Source of the DNA: Actinomadura atramentaria DSM 43919
Lineage (GTDB): Bacteria; Actinomycetota; Actinomycetes; Streptosporangiales; Streptosporangiaceae
Assembly (NCBI RefSeq): GCF_000381885.1
Contig: NZ_KB907208.1
Coordinates: forward strand, 1 to 64,000
DNA: 64,000 nucleotides
Direction: 5' to 3'
Shown here piece after piece: positions 57,781-64,000 of this stretch (the stretch's first letter is position 1; every line of letters starts with the position of its first letter). Below the pieces are notes generated by a model that was not told the origin of the DNA, made no database searches, and saw only the letters and a list, made by a program, of their open reading frames with translations. The position numbers were made by a program, and so were the translations under genes.

Positions 57781-57845
57781 GCCCCCATGATGACAAACCC
57801 CGCCCCGTGCCCCGTCCGCACCACGGGAAGTCCGGGGACGACGAA

Positions 57846-57869
57846 AGGCCCCCGGCGGACCGGGGGCCT
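57846..57869 (-). terminator. terminator of citrate synthase gene
   Basis: A perfect 10-bp stem (aggcccccgg / ccgggggcct) with a 4-nt loop lies 30 nt past the stop and is followed on the minus strand by TTTCGTCG. Confidence 0.85.
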
Positions 57870-57899
57870 CAAGGCGTTGCGGGGGCGGGTACCGGCGGG

Positions 57900-59012
57900 T
57901 CAGCCGGCGTAACGCTTGAGGGCCTCCGCGGAACCGGTGACGTCGTCGATCGAGCGGCTGCCCGGTCCGGTGTAGCGCGCGCTCGGCCGGACGAGGCGGC
58001 CGGTGCGCTTCTGCTCCAGGATGTGCGCCGCCCAGCCCGCGGTCCGGCCGCAGGTGAACATGGCGGGCATCATCGCGGTCGGGACCTGCGCGAAATCGAG
58101 GATGACCGCCGCCCAGAACTCGACGTTGGTCTCGATCGCGCGGTCCGGGCGGCGCTCGCGCAGCACCGCCAGCGCCGCGTCCTCCAGGGACTTGGCCGCC
58201 TCGAAGTGGGGCGCGTCCAGCTCGCGGGCGGTGCGGCGCAGCACGCGGGCGCGCGGGTCCTCCGCGCGGTACACGCGGTGCCCGAAGCCCATCAGCCGCT
58301 CGCCGCCGTCGAGGATGTCGGTGACGACCCTGCGGGCGTCGCCGGACTGCTCCACCTTCTCGATCATTGGGAGGACGCGGGCGGGCGCGCCGCCGTGCAG
58401 CGGTCCCGACATCGCGCCGATCGCGCCGGCGACGCTCGCCGCGACGTCCGCGCCCGTGGAGGCGATGACGCGCGCGGTGAACGTCGAGGCGTTCAGCCCG
58501 TGCTCGGCCGCCGAGACCCAGTACGCGTCGATGGCCTGGACGTGCTTGGGGTCAGGCTCACCGCGCCACTGGATCATGAAGCGCTCGGTGATGGTGCGGC
58601 CCTCGTCGACCCGGCTCTGCGGGACGAGCGGCACGCCCACGCCGCGCGCGGACTGCGCGACGAACGACAGCGCGAGCGCGGAGGTGCGGGCCAGGTCCGC
58701 GCGCGCCTGCTCGTCGTCGATGTCCAGCAGCGGGCGCATCCCGTATTCCGGGGCGATCGTGGGCAGGGCGGCCTGCACGTCCACCCGGACGTCGCCGGAC
58801 TTGACCGGCAGCAGGTGGGGCTCGGCCGGGGCCAGGCCCGGCTCGAAGCTGTCGTCCACCAGCAGGCCCCAGGCGTCGCCGAAGGAGACGCGGCCGACGA
58901 GTTCCTCGATGTCGACGCCCCGGTAGCGGAGGGCGCCGCCCTCCTTGTCCGGTTCGGCGATCTCGGTCTCGAAGGCCACGACCCCCTCAAGCCCGGGTTT
59001 GAAGTCGGACAT
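57900..59012 (-). CDS. citA: citrate synthase (CitA-type paralogue)
   Basis: 370-aa citrate synthase that condenses oxaloacetate and acetyl-CoA. GVVAFETEIAEPDKEGGALRYRGVDIEELVG, PLHGGAPARVLPMIEKV, the His motif GFGHRVYRAEDPRARVL and VEFWAAVILDFAQVPTAMMPAMF are the short actinobacterial CitA form, not the longer hexameric GltA. ATG 59012 has AGGGA 5 nt upstream; an in-frame ATG at 59036 lacks one. Divergent from pdxH. Confidence 0.93.
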   Translation of the reverse strand: MSDFKPGLEGVVAFETEIAEPDKEGGALRYRGVDIEELVGRVSFGDAWGLLVDDSFEPGLAPAEPHLLPVKSGDVRVDVQAALPTIAPEYGMRPLLDIDDEQARADLARTSALALSFVAQSARGVGVPLVPQSRVDEGRTITERFMIQWRGEPDPKHVQAIDAYWVSAAEHGLNASTFTARVIASTGADVAASVAGAIGAMSGPLHGGAPARVLPMIEKVEQSGDARRVVTDILDGGERLMGFGHRVYRAEDPRARVLRRTARELDAPHFEAAKSLEDAALAVLRERRPDRAIETNVEFWAAVILDFAQVPTAMMPAMFTCGRTAGWAAHILEQKRTGRLVRPSARYTGPGSRSIDDVTGSAEALKRYAG

Positions 59013-59061
59013 GTCGTCCCTGCCTTTCGTCCCCATGAGTGATAAGGCGGTAGCCGTGCCA

Positions 59062-59091
59062 TTGAACCGTGTCGCGCTTACCGGTCAGTAT
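59062..59091 (+). promoter_or_regulatory. candidate pdxH promoter
   Basis: TTGAAC (59062-59067), an 18-bp spacer and CAGTAT (59086-59091) lie about 48 bp before GTG 59140, in the 127-bp gap between the divergent citA and pdxH genes. Confidence 0.4.
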
Positions 59092-59139
59092 CCAGGTCCC
59101 CGCGAGTTCGACGAGTCCCTGGTGAGAGGGTGTGACGCT

Positions 59140-59874
59140 GTGGAACGCCCCATTGACCGGCCGGCGCACGACCCCGCGCGGCTCCGCGCATCCTACGAAA
59201 GCGGTTCCCTGGTGGAAGAGGCCGTCCCCGCCGACCCCCTGGCGCTGTTCGCGGCCTGGTTCGAGGACGTCGTCGCGGCCGGGCTGCCGGAGCCGAACGC
59301 GATGGTGCTCGCCACCGCGTCGGCGGACGGCGCGCCGAGCGCCCGGACCGTCCTGCTCAAGGGCTACGGCCCCGCCGGGTTCCGCTTCTTCACCAACTTC
59401 ACCTCGCGGAAGGGGCTTGACCTGGCCGCGAACCCGCGCGCGGCGCTCGTCTTCCCGTGGCACGCGGCGTCCCGTCAGGTCCGGGTGACGGGCCCGGTGG
59501 CGCGGCTCCCCGAGGCCGAGTCGGCGGCCTACTTCCGGACGAGGCCGTACGGGTCGCGCCTCGGCGCGTGGGCCAGCGAGCACCAGTCGTCGGTGATCCC
59601 GGACCGGGACGAGCTGGAACGCGGCTACGCCGAGGTAGCCTCACGGTGGCCAGAACTGGACAATGCGGACAGTCGGGCCGACGCTGTCCCGCTGCCGCCG
59701 TTCTGGGGCGGCTACCGCGTCGGGCCGGAGGAGATCGAGTTCTGGCAGGGCCGTCCCAACCGCCTGCACGACCGGCTCCGGTACCGCCGCACGCGTCCCG
59801 CCCCCCGCCGCGCACCGGCCTCGGGGGAGTCGGACGTTCCCGACGAATGGAAGGTGGAGAGACTGTCCCCGTGA
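59140..59874 (+). CDS. pdxH: pyridoxamine 5'-phosphate oxidase
   Basis: 244-aa FMN enzyme that oxidises PNP/PMP to PLP. ARLRASYESGSLVEEAVPADPLALFAAWF, AMVLATASADGAPSARTVLLKGYG, FFTNFTSRKGLDLAANP and RVTGPVARL are present, with the C-terminal FWGGYRVGPEEIEFWQGRPNRLHDRLRY. GTG 59140 has AGAGGG 9 nt upstream and matches family length; an in-frame ATG at 59035 would add 35 unlike residues. The MFS gene downstream overlaps by 4 bp. serC and pdxH both belong to PLP/serine metabolism. Confidence 0.93.
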   Translation: MERPIDRPAHDPARLRASYESGSLVEEAVPADPLALFAAWFEDVVAAGLPEPNAMVLATASADGAPSARTVLLKGYGPAGFRFFTNFTSRKGLDLAANPRAALVFPWHAASRQVRVTGPVARLPEAESAAYFRTRPYGSRLGAWASEHQSSVIPDRDELERGYAEVASRWPELDNADSRADAVPLPPFWGGYRVGPEEIEFWQGRPNRLHDRLRYRRTRPAPRRAPASGESDVPDEWKVERLSP

Positions 59875-61364
59875 CTTCGGAACAGCAGTCAACCCCCTCG
59901 GACACTCCTGACGGCTCCGGTCCCTCCGCCAAGGACGACGCCGACGACGCCGCTAGGGACGATGCCGACGACGCTGCCGGAGACGACGCCGAGTACGCCG
60001 CTGGGGACGACGCCAAAGACGCCGCCAAAGACGCCGCCGAGGACGCCGCCCCGCGCGCGTCCGGGCTGCGCCGCCTCGCGATCGACGTCCGCCCGCTCGC
60101 GCACGGCCCGTTCCGGCGGCTGTGGCTCGGCCAGGGCGTCTCGTTCATCGGCTTCCAGGTCACCGCCGTCGCGGTGCCGGTCCAGGTCTACGACCTCACG
60201 CACTCGTCCCTGTGGGTGGGCGTGCTCGGGTTCGTCAACCTGGTCCCGCTGATCGTCTTCGGGCTGTGGGGCGGCGCCATCGCCGACCACGTCGACCGGC
60301 GCAAGCTGCTGTTCGGCTCGTCCTGCGTGACGTGGCTCTCCACGCTCCTGCTCCTGGTGCAGGCGCTGCTCGGCCTGGACAGCGTCGCGTTCATCATGGC
60401 CGTCGTCGCCGTGCAGGCCGTCGGGTTCGCGATCTCCTCCCCGACGCGGTCCGCGATCATCCCGCGCATCATCGACCGGCCGCTCGTCCCCGCCGCGAAC
60501 ACCCTGAACTTCACCGCGAGCCAGGTCGGCATGCTCGCCGGGCCGCTGCTGGCCGGCGTCATCCTCGCCCGCTGGAACTTCTCCGTCGCCTACGGCCTGG
60601 ACGCGGTGCTGTTCACCCTCGGCCTGTACGCGGCGCTGCGCCTCCCGTCGATCCCGCCGCTCGGCGAGGTCGCGGGCGCGCCCGGCCTCCGCGCGGTGTT
60701 CGACGGGCTGCAGTACCTCGCCACCCAGCCCGTGCTGCTGATGTCGTTCGTGGTGGACATCATCGCGATGGGCGTCGCGATGCCGCGCGCCCTGTTCCCC
60801 GAGGTCGCCGACGACCGGTTCGGCGGCGACGGCGCGGTGGGCTGGCTGTTCGCCGCCATCGCGATCGGCGCGGTGCTCGGCGGGCTGTCCTCCGGCTGGA
60901 TCGGGCGGGTGCGCAGGCAGGGCGCGGCGCTCGTCGCGGCGATCGTGGTCTGGGGCCTGGCCGTCGCGGCGGCCGGGCTCGCACACTCGCTGTGGCTGGC
61001 GGTCCTCCTGCTCGCGGTCGGCGGCGGCGCGGACCTGATCTCGGCCGTGTTCCGGCAGACGATGCTGCAGACCTACGCGCCCGACGAGATGCGCGGCCGC
61101 CTCCAGGGCGTCTTCACCGTCGTGGTGGCGGGCGGCCCCCGGCTCGGCGACCTGCGCGCCGGGGCGACCGCCGCCGTCGCGGGCGCGACGGTCTCCTGGG
61201 TGAGCGGCGGCATCGCGTGCGCGGTGCTGGTCGTGGTCGCGGGCCTGGCCGTCCCCGCCCTGCTGCGGTACGACACCCGGACGGCGCGGGGGCCGGTCGA
61301 GACCGCCGCCGACGCGGCCGCGGCCGGTCCGAAGGACCGCGGGGAGCAGGCCCCCGCCGTCTGA
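59871..61364 (+). CDS. MFS transporter with acidic repetitive N-terminal tail
   Basis: 497-aa EntS-like major facilitator (RRLWLGQGVSFIGFQVTAVAVPVQVYDLT, FGLWGGAIADHVDRRKLLFGSS, PTRSAIIPRIIDRPLVPAANTLNF, RQTMLQTYAPDEMRGRLQGVF) with 12 predicted segments. Residues ~15-60 are a low-complexity Asp/Ala tail (DDADDAARDDADDAAGDDA). GTG 59871 overlaps the pdxH stop as GTGA, which supports translation of the tail. It may export a siderophore-like or drug molecule; the iron regulator gene follows. Confidence 0.9.
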   Translation: MTSEQQSTPSDTPDGSGPSAKDDADDAARDDADDAAGDDAEYAAGDDAKDAAKDAAEDAAPRASGLRRLAIDVRPLAHGPFRRLWLGQGVSFIGFQVTAVAVPVQVYDLTHSSLWVGVLGFVNLVPLIVFGLWGGAIADHVDRRKLLFGSSCVTWLSTLLLLVQALLGLDSVAFIMAVVAVQAVGFAISSPTRSAIIPRIIDRPLVPAANTLNFTASQVGMLAGPLLAGVILARWNFSVAYGLDAVLFTLGLYAALRLPSIPPLGEVAGAPGLRAVFDGLQYLATQPVLLMSFVVDIIAMGVAMPRALFPEVADDRFGGDGAVGWLFAAIAIGAVLGGLSSGWIGRVRRQGAALVAAIVVWGLAVAAAGLAHSLWLAVLLLAVGGGADLISAVFRQTMLQTYAPDEMRGRLQGVFTVVVAGGPRLGDLRAGATAAVAGATVSWVSGGIACAVLVVVAGLAVPALLRYDTRTARGPVETAADAAAAGPKDRGEQAPAV

Positions 61365-61497
61365 CCGGAGCCGCCCGTACCCGCCCTTCGGCGTGACGAT
61401 CGGGACGCCTGGGAAGAAGCGCGAGTTCTCGGACGTTCTTCACTATCCGGCATGGACGGGTTGCGGCTCGCGCCCCTCACGGGGACCTGCGAGCAAG

Positions 61498-61503
61498 TAG
61501 ACT
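61498..61503 (+). promoter_or_regulatory. candidate -10 box of the DtxR-family gene
   Basis: TAGACT 26 nt before GTG 61530. The inverted pair agact / agtct (61499-61519) sits around the expected start of transcription. The -35 region is weak. Confidence 0.35.
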
Positions 61504-61529
61504 CGAGGGTCATAAGTCTGGAGGGAGCT

Positions 61530-62231
61530 GTGACCTCACACGGCCTGATCGACACCACGGAGATGTATCTCCGGACGGTTCTGGAGCTCGAAGAGGAGGG
61601 GATCGTCCCCCTCCGCGCGCGCATCGCCGAGCGCCTCTCGCAGAGCGGCCCGACGGTGAGCCAGACGGTCGCCCGGATGGAGCGCGACGGGCTGCTTCGG
61701 GTCGAGGGGGACCGGCACCTGGTGCTCACCGACGCGGGCCGCGAGCTGGCCACGCGCGTCATGCGCAAGCACCGGCTGGCCGAGTGCCTGCTGGTCAACG
61801 TGATCGGCCTCCCCTGGGAGGACGTCCACATCGAGGCGTGCCGGTGGGAGCACGTGATGTCGGAGGAGGTCGAGCGCCGGCTGGTCGCGCTGCTCGACAA
61901 CCCGACCACCTGCCCGCACGGCAACCCGATCCCCGGCCTCGACGAGCTGGGCGGCCACGGCGACGACGTCGACGTCTCCAAGCTCGCCGTGATGACCGCC
62001 GTCGCGTCCTCGGGCGGCTCGTCCGCCGTCATCCGGCGGATCAGCGAGCAGGTCCAGGGCGACAGTGATCTGATGCTTAAACTGAAGCAAATCGGGATAC
62101 AACCGGGACGAGAGGTGACTCTCCGGACAACGGATGACGGAGTGCGGGTGACGGTCGAGGACGAGCCGGACGTGCCGGAGCGGGAGGTCCCCCGGGACAT
62201 CGCGCAGCACGTCTTCGTGAGCAGGCGCTGA
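61530..62231 (+). CDS. ideR: iron-dependent repressor, DtxR/IdeR/DmdR family
   Basis: 233-aa metalloregulator. The HTH is RARIAERLSQSGPTVSQTVARMERDGLLRV. Metal ligands match IdeR: Met in TTEMYLRTVLELEEEG, His and Glu in RKHRLAECLL, and Cys-Glu-His in ACRWEHVMSEEVE. A C-terminal SH3-like domain follows (GIQPGREVTLRTTDDGVRVTVEDE, ending DIAQHVFVSRR). It should repress iron-uptake genes and possibly activate storage genes when loaded with Fe2+. GTG 61530 follows GGAGGGAG; an upstream ATG at 61452 is less likely. Confidence 0.94.
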   Translation: MTSHGLIDTTEMYLRTVLELEEEGIVPLRARIAERLSQSGPTVSQTVARMERDGLLRVEGDRHLVLTDAGRELATRVMRKHRLAECLLVNVIGLPWEDVHIEACRWEHVMSEEVERRLVALLDNPTTCPHGNPIPGLDELGGHGDDVDVSKLAVMTAVASSGGSSAVIRRISEQVQGDSDLMLKLKQIGIQPGREVTLRTTDDGVRVTVEDEPDVPEREVPRDIAQHVFVSRR

Positions 62232-62437
62232 CGCTTGCGGCGGGACGGCGGGGCAGTGGGCACGCGCGCCGTGCCGCGGCGGTCTATACCGAAGATCTCC
62301 CCACCGGCGCGCCGTTCCACCGCGTCCGCGCCGCGGGTTCGTCGTTCAATACGACGGTGGCCCCCGCGCGCGGCGGGTCCGGGCCGCGCCGGGCGTCGCG
62401 GTGAGCTGGGTTCGGGATCGGCCGTCAGGATGGGCAG

Positions 62438-64000
62438 ATGAAGCGCTGGGGGGAGCCGCCGTTCGAGGCGCACCTGCCGCCCGAGACCGTCCTGAACCAG
62501 ATGGAGATGGCGGTAGTCGTCTGCGACCGCTTCAGCAACGTCATCTACGGCAACGACTTCGCCCGCCGGCTGTTCGGGTTCGGCGGCGACGGCTTCGTCG
62601 GCCACTCGGTGCTGTCCCTCGGCATCGCCGAGGAGGACCACGAGCAGGCCACCGAGCTGGCCCGGCACGTGCTCAAGGGCAACGTGTGGGAGGGCACCTT
62701 CTGCAGCATGCGGTCCGACGGCGGCACCGTCTACACGCGGGCGCACGCCGTCCCGCTGCGGCACCCGTCCGGCTCCGTCGACGGCATCGTGATCTTCGCG
62801 CGCGAGGCGCTGCGCTCCAACCAGCGCGAACAGGACCGCTACGGCCTGCTGGACCGCATCGGCACCCGGCTGGCGGGGTCGCTGGAGCTGGAGAACACGC
62901 TCCGCCGCGTCGCCGACACGCTCGTCCCGCAGTTCGCCGACCACTGCTTCATCGACCTGTTCAGCGGTGACCGGCTGATCCGCCGGGTGTCGCGGCACGC
63001 GGGCGGCTGGACGCCGCCGCCGGGCACCTGGGCCGAGGTCGGCGAACCGGTGTCGTACCCGCCGGGGCACCACGCGGCCAAGGCGATGCACCGGCGCGAC
63101 ACCGTGCTGGTGGAGGACATGCTGCGCCGCCGCGACCACGACGCGGGCGGCGGCATGGGCATCACCTCGGTGATCTCCGCGCCGCTGCTGGTGCGCGGCG
63201 AGCTGCTGGGCGTGATGAGCCTGGCCCTGTCGAACCTGTCCCGCCGCCCCGACCCGCACTACGACGGCTTCGACCGCGACCTGCTGGGCGCCATCGCGAG
63301 CCGCGTCGCGCTGTCGGTGGACAACGCGCTGCTGTTCGAGCAGGAGCGCGAGACCGCGCTGGCGTTCCAGAAGCACCTGCTGCCCGGCGAGAGCCCGCCG
63401 CTGCTGGACGGGCTGGAGATCGCGTGGCGCTACGAGCCCGCGCGGCCGATCGAGTCGCACGGGCACGGCATCCAGACCCAGGTCGGCGGCGACTGGTACG
63501 ACGTGATCCCGCTCTCGGCGGGCCGCGTCGGCCTGGTGATCGGCGACGTCGAGGGCCGGGGCGCGCGCGCCGCCGCCGTGATGGGCCAGCTCCGCGCGGC
63601 GCTGCGGGCGTTCGCGCAGGACGACAAGCCGCCCGCCGACATCCTGCGCAAGCTCGACGAGTGGGTGCGGACGATGACCCGCCCGGAGCGGACCCGCTCG
63701 GGCTGGAACAGCGACGAGCTGGTCCGGCCGCCGCTGGTCTCCTGCACCTACTTCGTCTACGACGCCTGGTCGCGCGTTCTGGAGTTCGCCAACGCCGGGC
63801 ACGACCCGCCGCTGCTGGTCGTGGACGGCGAGGTCGGCGAGCTGGGCTTCGAGAGCGAGGGCGCCATGCTCGGCGTCCGCGCGCCGGGGCTCGGCGGCGA
63901 GATCGTGTTCAACGAGGAGACCGCCGAGCTGAAGCCGGGCTCGACGCTGGTGCTCTACACCGACGGCCTGATCGACCGCCGCCCCAAGGACGACGGCGAG
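62438..64000 (+). CDS. PAS-GAF-PP2C (SpoIIE/RsbU-type) phosphatase, partial
   Basis: The first 521 codons of a gene that runs past the window. Order: PAS domain (~residues 15-130, VLNQMEMAVVVCDRFSNVIYGN), GAF domain (~145-305, RIGTRLAGSLELENTLRRVADTLVPQFADHC) and PP2C/SpoIIE domain from ~310. The last contains VGGDWYDVIPL, LVIGDVEGRGARAAAVMGQLRAALRAF and FANAGHDPPLLVV, ending in LVLYTDGLIDRR. These enzymes dephosphorylate anti-sigma-factor antagonists and so activate alternative sigma factors. A C-terminal HATPase may follow outside. AGGA lies 7 nt before ATG 62438. Confidence 0.9.
   Translation, partial: MKRWGEPPFEAHLPPETVLNQMEMAVVVCDRFSNVIYGNDFARRLFGFGGDGFVGHSVLSLGIAEEDHEQATELARHVLKGNVWEGTFCSMRSDGGTVYTRAHAVPLRHPSGSVDGIVIFAREALRSNQREQDRYGLLDRIGTRLAGSLELENTLRRVADTLVPQFADHCFIDLFSGDRLIRRVSRHAGGWTPPPGTWAEVGEPVSYPPGHHAAKAMHRRDTVLVEDMLRRRDHDAGGGMGITSVISAPLLVRGELLGVMSLALSNLSRRPDPHYDGFDRDLLGAIASRVALSVDNALLFEQERETALAFQKHLLPGESPPLLDGLEIAWRYEPARPIESHGHGIQTQVGGDWYDVIPLSAGRVGLVIGDVEGRGARAAAVMGQLRAALRAFAQDDKPPADILRKLDEWVRTMTRPERTRSGWNSDELVRPPLVSCTYFVYDAWSRVLEFANAGHDPPLLVVDGEVGELGFESEGAMLGVRAPGLGGEIVFNEETAELKPGSTLVLYTDGLIDRRPKDDGE

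Overview
The window is very GC-rich with dense, often overlapping genes and frequent GTG starts. It carries a conservon (cvnABCDE-type operon), an F420-type LLM oxidoreductase, an IdeR/DmdR-type iron regulator and a histone-H1-like Lys/Ala/Ser/Thr protein. Together these point to an actinomycete chromosome. A member of the Streptosporangiales such as Actinomadura is the best guess; this is an inference from gene content, not from a marker gene. The only RNA gene seen is a 5S rRNA at the left edge, marking the end of an rrn operon. I saw no tRNA, CRISPR array, replication origin or prophage.

Layout. 1-0.4 kb: spacer, 5S rRNA and terminators. 0.56-1.8 kb: a small hypothetical gene and a HemK-like methyltransferase. 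1.8-2.9 kb: an inverted-repeat (MITE-like) element and an IS5-family insertion sequence that share CTAG junctions. 3.4-9.2 kb (minus): a conservon (sensor kinase, Roadblock, DUF742, GTPase, non-canonical P450) plus a second, canonical P450. 9.8-14.3 kb (plus): deoC, an aldehyde dehydrogenase, a catalytically empty aldehyde dehydrogenase-like protein, the histone-like protein and DUF2630. 14.4-19.9 kb (minus): argS, a CtpE-like P-type ATPase and plsX. 20-22.4 kb (minus): a DUF998 membrane protein, an alpha/beta hydrolase and two related small secreted proteins. 22.7-24 kb: a KamA-family radical SAM enzyme. 24-28.5 kb: a PEBP protein, a polysaccharide ABC exporter and, divergently, a PAP2/lipid-kinase fusion. 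29.8-35.4 kb (minus): six genes, every junction a 4-bp start/stop overlap, encoding a sugar epimerase, three glycosyltransferases and two unknowns. This looks like one uncharacterised glycan locus.

35.4-39.5 kb holds three 98-bp tandem repeats, an NAD(P)-binding/HxlR pair, a Clp_N protein with an HTH whose promoter is overlaid by two palindromes, a YceI protein, and an Erm-type rRNA methylase preceded by a 19-codon leader peptide and a hairpin that sequesters its ribosome-binding site. 39.5-43.6 kb: an XPB-type helicase and its helicase-associated partner. 43.6-50 kb: TetR, HAD phosphatase, cold-shock protein, DUF3027, a sacsin/Hsp90-like ATPase and DUF2530. 50-52.7 kb: MarR, MFS and ThpR. 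52.9-64 kb: membrane and secreted proteins, serC, citrate synthase, pdxH, a second MFS, an IdeR/DmdR regulator and a PAS-GAF-PP2C phosphatase cut by the window edge.

Cross-cutting observations: at least eight genes have a TANNNT box 6-7 nt before the start codon and no Shine-Dalgarno sequence, so they are probably leaderless. Several otherwise ordinary proteins (CvnA, PlsX, a glycosyltransferase, an MFS transporter) carry long low-complexity repetitive tails.
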